NCBI GenBank assembly: GCA_905250125.1 | Contig: CAJNOL010000344.1 | Span: 2,924 to 66,923 of the forward strand | Reading direction: 5' to 3' | Length of the DNA stretch: 64,000 nucleotides | From: Rotaria sordida | Taxonomy: Eukaryota > Rotifera > Eurotatoria > Philodinida > Philodinidae | In this document: positions 11,439 through 22,978 of the stretch, in pieces | Position numbering within the stretch: position 1 is the first letter of the stretch | How the letters are laid out: each line of letters begins with the position of its first letter | Program-made: the position numbers and the translations under genes | The notes under the pieces: model-generated | Told to the model about the DNA's origin: nothing | The model's input: only the letters and a program-made list of their open reading frames with translations | The model's database searches: none

Positions 11439-13020
11439 ATAAAAAAACATCCATGAGAATGATAAAAACCATTTATGAAAAATTCAATAGAAATCCATAT
11501 AATTTGTTGATTCCTATTATTGGAATTTAATAATTGTTTGCGTTCGTTTAAGGTATTTCTTTTTCTATTACTTGAGTAAAGTGAATGATGACATTTAAAT
11601 GTATAAATTTCAAAAAAAATATTGTTGTAGTTGAATTCATTGTTTTGCAGCGAGGCAGGAACTATCCGAGTCGGGTCTTTGGCCTTGAAACTTTAGTCAC
11701 AGATAGAACTCAATGAACACTGATCGCAAGCAAGCACTAACTCGAACTCCATCGCCTTAGGTAGACTGAGATGGAAGGTTAATATCAAGGTTTTCTTTTT
11801 ATATGATGTTATACCCAGCTAGAAAAATAGATCGAATGCCGTTCGACCGACCTCACCCTTGAGAAATTGGATGCTTCTTTCCTTTCTAGCAAAAATTTTA
11901 TTGCAAATGAACTTTTCTTTGGGTTATAAATCATTCTCTCTCGTGACACTGGAGTGGCATATGATAAGTGATCTTCCATTATTTGACTTGAATATCACTT
12001 TAGGATTAAAAACGTTTACTTTGAAAAGAGTATTACAGAATACCCCGTTCTTAACGCAATCTTCTCTGCAATTTTTAGAATTGTAGCTATTAGATAAATT
12101 GAAAGTTCACAGTATATCACATTCAAAGACTCACAGATCTCACAAATTGTTAAATTGATACACATCAGACAGTCTTTTATGATGGGATAAGTAGATCATT
12201 AACAGGATATCTTATTGCAGTAAAAATATGACTCAGCTTTCTTCCAATAGAAATAAAAAGCGCAAACTTTGTCTATCATTATTTCTTGCTTGACAATTAA
12301 CAAAAAGGAATTAACCTACAGAAATTTTCTAAGATTCTTGTTTTTCATTTTGTTTAACTTTGACAAAACTCAAAGAAAGGATCTTATTAATTATCAAAGT
12401 AAACGTGTTTTTTTTTTATCTTACGGACCATGTTTTCTTTAAATCTACTACTCCAATTCCAATCACTAATTATTTGTTCATTGAAAGCAAAAATAAAAAG
12501 TCGCAGTAGACCTTTCATCAGAAGTCATTCATGATCAGCATCCGTATTCCTATTCCTTTGATTCCTCAGTTGTTTGTAGTATTTTGATTTTGTTACATTG
12601 AGTTTATCTGCATGTTCACTAGAAGTTCCATGATACATTAATTTATTTACAATGATGAACATAAAAGAATAAGTTTGTTGTTGGATAATCAATTTTATAG
12701 ATACGTTTCTTTTTGACATATCACATATTAAAATAAAATGAAGTAATAGAGCATTAATGAAATTTAACAATTGAACTCTCTACATGTGTATAAGATAAAT
12801 TTGAAGTCACTCAAAATATACATTTGACAAGAAGATGAAATTAATTAAAGTAGAATTATTTGAACTGATTTATTTAAAATAATATCCTAATGTATTTCTT
12901 AGTAACTTAACTAAATTATTTAAAAAATAAATCTCCATATCACCGTCGTTTATATTTTATTTTTCACAGCGGTTCATTTGTTTAAACAAAGAAAAAAAAA
13001 TGTCGTTCAAGAAAATTTAT

Positions 13021-16000
13021 TTAATGAATACGTTCAGTAAATCTTGGTGGTATATGAAGTTGAACCAAAAGTTCAGGTTGCTTAATAAGACAAGTTCGAT
13101 CCGATAGAGAATTTAAAAAATAATTCCAAGTTAATTCACTCAAATTAAGTACTCGAGTATGCATTGTATACAACGTTGTTATACGCTTTTCACTATGATT
13201 TCTATTATCATTAGTTGATCGTGATTCATTTACAACACCACCATGAGTCCAAATTTCACCACGCTAAATAAATAAGAGAACAGGCAATAAAAAATAAACA
13301 ATGAAATGAAAATTTTTACTTCATTCATAGAGGCAGCATGAAAATATGTTGATTGTAGCATAGTTAATGAAGGTAATATAGACCATTCTAATTTTTCGAA
13401 ATCAAATGTCCATAAACGATTATTAACACAAATATGACGATTTAGTAAATGATGAAAATGAGCACCACCAAACATTATTATTTGATTATTATGAAATGGA
13501 AATATTGAATGAAATTTTCGACTCGTAGGAAAATCTATTTGAAATTAATAAAAAAAATCAAAATAAAAAGAACGAAAAACTAAAAATATATAAAACTTAC
13601 TATGTATTGGATCTGGATTTGCATGAACAAATGACCAACTTTGAGTAGTAAGATCAAATACAGGTAACTGAAAATGTAATATTATAAAACGTTTATACGT
13701 TTATATATATGGTTACTATTGAGACAGTGGGAACTATTTTTCACAGGTTTTTCAACTACGACGGATATCTCTCATATCGAATAACCTTTCTCAATGAGAC
13801 GCTAAAAGAGTTATTCGAAGAGGTAAAACGATGAATTAAAAATTCAATAAAGTTTGTTGCTTCGTCCTGACTTTGACTCAGACAGATCTCAACAGAGAGT
13901 TGCCCATATTGAACATTTGTATTTTTTGGGCTGGTCAATAACTCAGCTTAACTTATTTACAATCGAATTTGCATGGATATTATTTCTTGTTCGTTAAAGA
14001 TCAGTAATTAGTTTAAAAATTTGAGTGTGCATGATAGAGTTGCTAAATACTCTTATTTCTGTTTGTTACAATGTTGGTATACGATTTGGGTGTGGATGGG
14101 TGTGGGATGTGGGTGTGGATTCTGTTGAAGAAAAGATCCATACCCGCACCTACACCTACACCCACACCCACACCTACCCCACACCCCAAATATAGAGATA
14201 TCGGAGAAAGTAACGTAGGAATACGGATAAGTGCAGAAACACAGTGGTGAAAAAAAATCAACAACAGCGTACTTTTAACTTTTTTTTCTATAATGTTAAC
14301 TACCTAACTCAAATTTAGATAGAGATTTTAATAGCCAATAAAGTTTTCTATCTAATGCATTCTATACTAACCTTTCACAGATGAACTATGATAACAAGGT
14401 TTCTAGAAAATCGGACATGATAGTTTTCAAGTTTCAGAAGACTTTGTTGGAGCTATCTTTTAAGAGTACCATCGTAAAGAGCACAAAATTCTGAACATAG
14501 TGAATCCGCTGCATTTTCTACAATTTTCCTTAAAAATTTAAAGGCATTACAAAAAACGAAATTTCTGAAAAAAAACGCTAAAAAACGTCTTTTTCAGCTT
14601 CCGTGATGCTTCTAAGTTTCTAAGAGAAGATCATAGAAAATGCGGCAACTCTTCATTTTGTTGACAATTCTGTGCTCTTCAAAAAGGTATTCTTCAAAAA
14701 CAACTTCAACATCTTTCGAAACCTGAAAACTGCCATGTGCGATCTTTTAGAAATCTTGATATGTTAGTTCATCTTTAAAATCTTAATATAGAATACATTA
14801 GACAGAAAATTTCATTGCTTATTAAAATTACTATCTAAATTTGAGCTAGGTACTTAACATTATAGAGAAAAAATCAAGAATAAGTTGTTGTTAACCTTTT
14901 TCCCCACTGCTATATGTTTTTTTTTCCTATTTGAAAGAGGTATATTCAGCAAAGATAATTGAATATTATCTTATACTTACATATTCAAATGAAAATGATA
15001 TACCCGAAACTCCACCACCACCGAATAAAAATATTTTATTCTTATACAAATATGCTTCTTGTCGATATCTTAGAAATACAAAACAAAATTGTATTGAAAA
15101 TTATAAATTTATTTAATTGCATCAAAAATATTTACCTTCCTGTTTCACTTGGATCTTCAATTTCATCAAATGTATGACCTATATGTTTACATGTTAATGT
15201 AGGTAAATGAATATCATATACATCTGAATTATAAGACCAACTATTTGTACCACATAAGATATATAGATGATCATCATTTACAATCATACTCTTTAAAACA
15301 AAAAGAATTTTTTGTTTATTTTTAAATAATACAATAAAATTTCGAAAACAAAAAATGTATACATACTGCTCCATAAACTGGTTCTGGTTGTTGATCAAGT
15401 ATTCGACATCGTTTCCAATGAAGTCGTTTTAAATCAAGTACAAATAAATCATTTGAAACATGTTGACCAAATGGAAATCCTGTACCACCAAAAACAAGAA
15501 GTAAATTTCGAAAGAGACACACTAAAATATCAAAAATATATAAAACAAAAAATAAATCAAATGAATATTTTCTAATATACTTGAATGAGATGCAAGAGTA
15601 AGCGTAGGTCCATCACCTGTTGTTTTTTCAAGTGTCCATCGACGAAGAGCAAAGTTATAACGCCAAAGCTGTAAATAAAAATAAATGTAAAGATTAACAT
15701 TTAATTTTATCTTTTTTTATTTTTTTTCTTTATATTACTTCTTGAAACATGCGTTCTGGTTGATTATCATTTGCTGGATAATAACCGCCCCATATCCATA
15801 AATCTGATTCAGTAGCAATAGCTCGATGACCTGAACGTGGATGTGGTTTATCTGATGAATCCAATGGTATATCTTCAATAAATTGCATAAGATTTTTTGG
15901 TAGTAAAAAATTTGATGATAAACATAAACTCGTTTTCGATTGTTTGATATTAACTATATCATCCATTGTTAATGTTGTTGTTTGTTGTTGAGTAGATTTT

Positions 16001-16255
16001 TGATTTGTTGTTGGATCGTTTGTCATTACAAATGAACATAACCAACGAACAATAACGTTATTATTAATATCAATATCAAACAAAACAAAATTTTGGAAAT
16101 AACTATGAAACTAGAAAATAAGATTGTTTTTGTTTTAAATTGATTTATTACAAAAAATAATAATAATAAAACTTCAAAAAAAAAATTTTAAATCTTACAT
16201 AACGAACACGCAGTGTTAGCCAAGTAAAAATCATTAATGTTGTTAATTCAAGCAT
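13021..16255 (-). CDS. KLHDC10: KLHDC10-like kelch-repeat protein (9 exons)
   Basis: KLHDC10 (Drosophila slim) is a kelch beta-propeller substrate receptor for a Cullin-2 ubiquitin ligase in vertebrates. Exons in coding order: 16255-16199, 16110-15739, 15668-15581, 15521-15367, 15290-15136, 15068-14981, 13667-13601, 13534-13320, 13263-13021. The phase closes to 479 aa. Kelch blades show as RSGHR...LWIWGGY, LLLVFGGTGFPFG, LYILCGTNSWSY, IFLFGGGG and IIMFGGAHFH, with the KLHDC10-type order and the FGGTGxPFG motif. Exon 6 (88 nt, 14981-15068) is easy to miss: it supplies the fifth GG blade and restores phase. The start is uncertain: exon 1 gives a hydrophobic MLELTTLMIF lead, and an internal Met (MTNDPTTN) about 48 residues in is an alternative. 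Intron 6 (13668-14980) carries a telomere-like tract and a foldback. A TTTATT lies about 60 bp past the stop. Confidence 0.9.
14085..14189. repeat. Inverted GTGTGGG-type tract (telomere-like), in kelch intron
   Basis: A G-rich run at 14085-14120 (units such as GGGTGTGGAT, GGGTGTGG) is followed after about 16 bp by its C-rich complement at 14137-14189 (ACACCTACACCC, CACACCC), bounded by TTTGGG and CCCAAA. The two halves can pair into a hairpin. The units are close to TGTGGG, the telomere repeat known from bdelloid rotifers, but are irregular. Confidence 0.8.
14282..14885. repeat. Foldback element K (about 600 bp), in kelch intron 6
   Basis: The left arm (14285-14530) is the imperfect reverse complement of the right arm (14640-14885), about 80-85% by eye. 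Landmarks: CTATAATGTTAACTACCTA at 14290 against TAGGTACTTAACATTATAG ending near 14866; CAAATTTAGATAG against CTATCTAAATTTG; AAGAGCACAAAATTCTGA against TCTGTGCTCTT. The loop is about 110 bp. No coding frame is seen. Confidence 0.88.
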
Positions 16256-16496
16256 TCTTAATGTTTAAAATTCCACATCATTTTAAGATAAATACTTGTT
16301 CATATGAATATATCAATGATTAAATAAAATCGAACGGAATAATTTAAAAGAAAAACGGTAATCTGTTTTATTTTCGTAAGACTACAAGAAAAAAATACAA
16401 GAAATTCAATTCAATACACGCGCGTCATTTAAGACATTTGTTTTTTATTCCTGTGAAGTTTCCAGAAGAATAATTGTTAAATTCGAAGGATGTCAT

Positions 16497-17062
16497 ATAG
16501 AATGACTCTAGAAATTATTCGATGAGGTTTATTTTCAATTTTTTTTTGTGTTGCTGTCAATACTAAGGAGAATCGAAATAGTGATTTGAATAGAGCATTT
16601 TATTTCTAACAAGAATCTTTAAAAGTAAGAATGATTGTTAGCTACTATAGAAGAAAAGTCTCTGACAAATCAAGTTTTTTGGCGCTTGGAATTTGCAATT
16701 ACAATTCTATTTGAGTTAACTACAATAATAGAGCAAATAGTTTTCTACAAAATGAAATGTCTTTCACCTTTCTATGAAGTTTTTTGATCTAAATACATCA
16801 ACTTTACGGAAGCCAAAGAAATTCTTTTTTTTTCTATTGTTGTTATGTATGAAAACATCATAGGAAGGTGGAAGACGTTTCATTTTGTAGAAAATTGTTT
16901 GCTTTAACATTCTAGTAACTCAAATAGAATTGTAATTACAAATTCTGGAAGCTGAAAAATTTGATTTTTCAGAGACTCTTTTTAATTCTTATTAGCGTTG
17001 ACAGTAACAGAAAAAAAATTGAAAATAAACCTCGTCGAAAAATTTTGAGAGCCAGTGTAACT
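16497..17062. repeat. Foldback element C (about 565 bp)
   Basis: The left arm (16500-16790) pairs with the right arm (16855-17060). Landmarks: GAGGTTTATTTTCAATTTTT near 16523 against AAATTGAAAATAAACCTCG near 17014; GTGTTGCTGTCAA against TTGACAGTAACAG; CAATTACAATTCTATTTGAG against CTCAAATAGAATTGTAATTA; CTACAAAATGAAATGTCTT against AAGACGTTTCATTTTGTAG. The loop is short (about 60 bp). No coding capacity is seen. Confidence 0.87.
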
Positions 17063-20000
17063 ATCTCTTAATTTGTTAATGATGAATATAAACTTGCATG
17101 GAAGGGAAAGAATAGATATATTTACCTGGCGACTTTGGTGATATGATAAAGATATCATTGATAAGAATAAATTATATCATTCTATGAATAATATCAGATT
17201 TATTTCATTTTATCTTTTCATGAAATTTAGAATTTTTTACAAAAAAAAATTTTTTTTCTATACTAAAAAGGTCTCATCATTGTTATAATTAGTACTACTG
17301 TAATTTCTTTTCTAAGTCTATTTCGTAGATGAGACGAGATTAGAAATATCAGTATAAGGAATATAAAAATGTTTCTTTTCGAGAGTAAAAAGAGAGAACA
17401 GTAGAAGACTATCAATCCTTGTTATATAGTGTTCTATTGAATTTTCAAAACTTCTGAAATTTGATTGATCAAGAATATAACGAAGTGTTCGTATGTGAGA
17501 TAAACTTCGAAATATTTCCAATGTAATAATAGGTTATAGATGATTTGTAAACGAATCAAAAATAGGAAGAAAAATCTAGAGACAATTTAGTTCTATAATA
17601 TAAACATTCTCGGTACGTCAGAACATATTGTAATAGAACGAGAAGATATGTAACTCAATTACTTTTCATATTCTTGTGTTATTTTCGTGTTACCTTGGTC
17701 TTGTCTTTTTGACGTAGGGAGTAAATCTATATACAAAAAAAATACATATAATAAACTGATATTTATTATTTTTGACATTACCAAGAACATGCTTTCTCCC
17801 ATACAACCCACTTTTGGGTATGTTACAAAAACTAAATTACGAAAAATATTTGACATGCAACACGGAAAATTTCGCCTAAGCTCATGTTCTTTCATAACAT
17901 TAAATTTCATTTTCGATAGGCTATCTTATATAGCAAGTGTAGGTAGAATCATATTCCCCCGGTAAAATATCCTATATATATGAAAGATGTGTAATTTATT
18001 ATTCTAATGAGCTACAAATAAAAATAAGTTTATGGTATAGGTTTTTATGCTGAATCGATAAAACTTGTGAACCAATAGTTTCTAATAAAATGATCTCATT
18101 ATTAACAATAAAACAATTGGCCTTTTGATGATAATGTATATTAAATAGAAAAAAAAAGTCGTTTTTTAATGTGTCTTGTTTATTGTAACGAAGAAAATCA
18201 ACATGTATAAAAGATTTTCATATTGAAAATTTTTATTTCATTTCGTAGATCATACCTTTCGAAATATTTCCAATAAAAGAATTGTATTAAAGATGGACGT
18301 CAAAAAAAAAGAATTATATCTGAAACAATATAATAAAAGAGATTAAATTATTTAAAATAGTCATTAATTCATTCATCTTTTATCAATTTTATCAAAAGCT
18401 AGATCAATGCCAACTACATACACTAATTAATCCTAAATTAATTTATTTATATTGTAACCAAAAATATAATATTATTCGACATGATAATCAGTGACCATTC
18501 AATAGTATGCTAATCATTTTTTTTAATACTATAAATGTTAGATACAAATATATAGCGCAAAATTAAAGCACAAAATAAACGAAATTTTGATAAAGGACGA
18601 TCAAATAGATTAAATAGAATCAATAAGTTGATTGTTAATAAAATGAAAAGAAAAATGATGACTATCTATTTTGTAAATCAATTTTTCATCAGATGACCTC
18701 TATAGTCATAATCAAATGAGAATATTCATATTATGAATAAGAAAAAAACCTTCGATACTATCTTTTTCAATGATTATAATAGCAAACTATTTCATTAATT
18801 CTTGTTGTTTTCAGATAATATTAATTATTTTCTATAGTTCATTGTAAATAAGATTCAATTGTTCTATATCTGAAACAAAAAATAAATAAATAAAATTAAG
18901 TTTCTTTTCATAGGAAACTTCAATAATTCTAGACATATTCATGACATAGAAGTTGCCAAACAAAGAGAAAAAAAATATATAATCCGAAGATGTATATTTG
19001 TCAACACAGAAATGTCATGATTGTGTTTTAATGAAAACAAATCCTATGTCAATCTTATGGAAGAAAACAAAAAAAATATTCGTTTTCTTTCTATGTCTTG
19101 CAAAGATGATGAGATCTTTTACAAATTTTGTTGGTGGCAATCAGTCAATCGGAGGAATGCTTAGTTTTGAATCAGTAACTTACTTAAAAAGAAAATGGAT
19201 ATAGTAAAAATTTGTTTTTGAAATTAATGATTATGTTTCAAGTTTATTTTTATGGATGAAATCAAGAGTACAAAAATTTTCATCAAGTACAATTATCAAA
19301 ATAACTGTTCGATGAAGGAATGTAGCAAAGAAAAAGAAAGTGTGAGGAGGAGAAAAGTAAGAAAATTTTGTTGAAGACTGAAAAGGTGAATGTATAAAGT
19401 TTTTAAAAGTGGCAATAGAGGCACAAAATATTTTTCTTTTCATTAGAAATTTATTGTTACGAGTTTTAAGTAGAGTGAAACAGCCGGAGTTCCAAAGTCA
19501 GCCTAAAAACAATGGTATCGATGAAAAAATCAATTTTTGACAAAATTAAATTACCTAGGAGATGTGCCCAATACATATTCTAAATCTGAATATCGTCTCG
19601 TATCTATCATCGAAGAAATGTTTTAACTTTAATGTGTGATTTTTGCGAAAAAGAATAAAAGTTTTTTCAAAACTAATTTTTGGAATGGCTGAGCTCAGTA
19701 AAACGAACGTGCTTCCCTTAGCATCAATCGAAATCCACTCAAACTGTGTCAAAATGTTCTATCCTATATTCTCTATCACTACAGTTAGCATCAACATTCC
19801 TGAACTACACAACAGGTTTTCCAAAAAGCTTTGGTTTTTTTCGCTAAACCTCTTTTTTTTTAAAGACTCCAAAGCATTTCTATGAAAAATCAATAGTATA
19901 CTCAGAATCAGTGCACGAAACTACATTGGATGATGTAGGGCACAAGATATTTTCTTAAAAACGATTTTCTGGGTAATCTGCATGGGCAGCGCACCAGCGC

Positions 20001-22585
20001 TACCAGAAGTAGCAATTGCTTCTTCGAGTTTTTCACATCTTCTATTGATACCAGAGTAAAACTACTTAATTCAATATATATATATATATATATATATTCA
20101 ATACAACTCTCTAGGTCATGTAGGAGAATTGACCCAGTCTCATGGTTTTATTTATTGTTATCCTGATGAATATACGACCTTTTATTTAAATTCAACATGC
20201 GATTATTTAAGAAACACAAAATGGAAATTTTGTTTACTATAAACTTTCTCTCGTCACAATAAGCGATCTTCAAGGTTTACTGCTGTGCCAAGACCAATAG
20301 CATGATTGTAAATCGGCTTTCATCTCTCTAAGACTAACTATATGATACTGAATGACTTTTATCAAAAGAATGGAAGTCCAATTAGTCAACATCTAATGAG
20401 TGAAATGCAATGACGAATCTTTTTTGTTCTGTGTAGGCAATAAAAGTTAGCTTGCCATTTGGCATTTGTAGTTTGTTTTTATTTTCTTTTTAATAAAATT
20501 TACGATTTAGTTTTTTCTTTTTGAAATATAAAACTAAAATGTCTGAGAAATAAAAACAAACTTATCTACTACTTCGAAATCAGAGAAGCAATCAACTAGC
20601 TGCTAACAAGAAATAGTTAAACAATCTTAAAGGCAGTACTTCTATCCTTGCAGCTGATTGTTACATTCCTAACTTTTTCAAGAAAAGACTTGTTGTTCAA
20701 ATTTCAGATAACCTTTTACATGAATATAAAGGCAAGAACACAACAGTCAATAAACGGAAGAAAAATTTGAGTTGTTTGTAAATTGTTTTTTGAATAAAAA
20801 TTGTTACACTAATTTGAAACTCGTAATCCATTGCAAGTGATGCAATACTCAAGTTTCCATACATCATGCCTTTAAGGAAAATTAAATTCAAGTGACAAAC
20901 GTTTTGTTGCTGGAATATCCACTATGATAGGAGAGGAGAATAAATAGATCTATTCAAAACTGAATTGCTTTCGCTAAAAAATCGACCTAGGAATACACAT
21001 GATAATATGCAATCAGTTCTAAGTAAAAAAACCTATCTCTAGGACGAAAGTTATATGTATGTCTGCCATCCAAAATATGTGTACTGTACTCAGTCGTCCT
21101 ATTCTTGACTAGATATTTAGTTGTTCAATGCAGAAAGTGTTCAAAATAGGCTACTTCATCTTGGTTTAGGGCGAATTATGAAAATGAGATCTACGATAAT
21201 TATTGTATGAAGTTCATAGCATCTATTGAAACTTTCAGTTTCGAATAGTTTTAAATTAAAACATGCGCTCATATGTTTTCTTTCAAAATTTGTTTGTAAA
21301 GTTAAAGCAATGTTATTAAACAAAATTGCGCAAAGAAGATGAAAAGTTAAAAATTTGTTTGTAGTCTATAAGATGAAACTCACAAATGAATGTAACTAAG
21401 ATTTTACCAAATTCTACTAATTGTTATAAGGATCGACTAGTTTAATTAATAGATGGAGTTTTAGCTTCTGTGTTTGCCAATAGAAATCAACACAAAGCCT
21501 ACGATATTAATGAGTCTTGAAATGATTATGTAGTTGTAGAAGAGTGAATATGAAATAAGTTTTCATTCAAATAAATCCATATAAGACGATGTTTTCTTTA
21601 TTTAATATTTTGTATCAATTCTAAAACATATAAAAAAAAGCATATTCTTCGTTATTAACAGATTGTTTCTTATATTTACTTTGACATTTATATATAAGTA
21701 TAGCATATATATTCTATGAATACGATCTAAAATATAAAAATTTTCTTTTTGTCGAAGACGTTTCATATTTATTTTATTTTCTGCAATGAATAGTTTATGA
21801 ATCAATTGAAACTATAGTTTAATCATTTCTTCAATTATTTTTACTTCAAAATTCTAAATTACCGAAACTTTATTTTGTATTAATTTATATTTTAATTTCA
21901 ATAACTAATTAAATATTTAATTTTTTATTATATATTGTTACAATCGATTATCTAACTATGAGGTTAGAATTATCAACAGAGCAAACTATAATTTCTTTTT
22001 TTATAAATTCTCTTTACACTCTTCATTTTATTCTATATAAAAATATTGAAAAGAATGATCTCAAGGTACATCGGAGTTCTCAATGAAAATCTAACACACG
22101 ATGTTTTCTTACACGTTTCTCACACGAGTAATATCTATGTTTACACTTTCGTTTCGTCAATAAAATGTACAAAAATCAACAAATTTTTCACGACACAAAA
22201 AGTTATTCGTAGTTTTTGCTTTAATAGAAAATATCAACTGATATTTAGCAAACTAATTAGCGATAAATGCACGTATGAAATTTATCATCTGACGTGTTTA
22301 CAAGAAAATAAACACAAGACATAGGATTTGTTAGAGTTTGTTTTTTTTAGAATCGAACAGATCCTATGTCTGATAAATACTAATTTACGTAACAAATATA
22401 AACTTTATTTTAATACAACATACAATTCTTCAAAATCTTGTATCAAAATATAGCAAAACGTACGCAGTAAACTCTGTGTTCCTGAGCAACGTGTGTAAAC
22501 AGCGTGTATTTCAACCGTACTCGATGCTCTGTACATTTTACTTTTGCTTAACAGACTAATCAATGCTTTCAACCTCAAGAATACG

Positions 22586-22610
22586 ATTGGCTTTCACCAT
22601 TCGAACCAAT
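22586..22610. promoter_or_regulatory. Candidate paired CCAAT boxes upstream of UTX
   Basis: An inverted CCAAT (ATTGG, 22586-22590) and a direct CCAAT (22606-22610) lie 16 bp apart, about 370 bp before the UTX start codon, in DNA somewhat less AT-rich than its surroundings. Such pairs bind NF-Y in many animal promoters. The role here is only suggested by position. Confidence 0.25.
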
Positions 22611-22978
22611 AGGATAATTACTAAAGTGTTTGTCTATATCAAAATATTTCCGAGTACGCTTTCGTTACATTTGGCATGCAAAATCTGTATGATGATCGTA
22701 CGCATACCAGTATACTGTGCTGCACAGATTACGAATAAAACGCCTCCTATCGACATGAAGCATAGGATGCCATATTGATATGAGTGGAGGCTGAAAATAA
22801 AAATAATGATGATGTCAAAAAAAAAAAAAAAACAAATCCGACTTGCATTCGTCAACAGATTGACCAATAAATTGAACTTAAAAGAATCCAAAGAAAGAGA
22901 AGAAACTATTGATCGGTGTTTTTTTTTCTATTGAAGAAAATAAACAATATTGGTTATTATAAAATAAAAGTTTGTCCG

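Larger units (their letters stand above)
9315..13020. other. Intergenic region upstream of the SMYD gene
   Basis: The first 650 bp are purine-rich on the plus strand, with a (GA)n run near 9488-9510 and a (GAT)n run near 9833-9854; they form the likely 5' flank of the SMYD gene. Next comes AT-rich DNA, then the two diverged 200-bp direct repeats (10878-11438) and nothing recognisable up to the end of the kelch gene. Confidence 0.55.
16256..22978. other. 6.7-kb intergenic region between the kelch and UTX genes (divergent)
   Basis: The two flanking genes are transcribed away from each other, so both promoters should lie here. It holds foldback C (16497-17062), a (TA)n run at 20074-20096 and otherwise AT-rich sequence. 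Open frames of 60-90 codons occur on both strands, but none shows a family, a plausible splice partner or coding-like codon use, so I call none of them. Confidence 0.6.

Noticed and set aside
11640-11770. Less AT-rich stretch that might be an RNA gene
   Set aside because: I tried to fold it as a tRNA and found no consistent acceptor, D and T arms; no other RNA family is recognisable.
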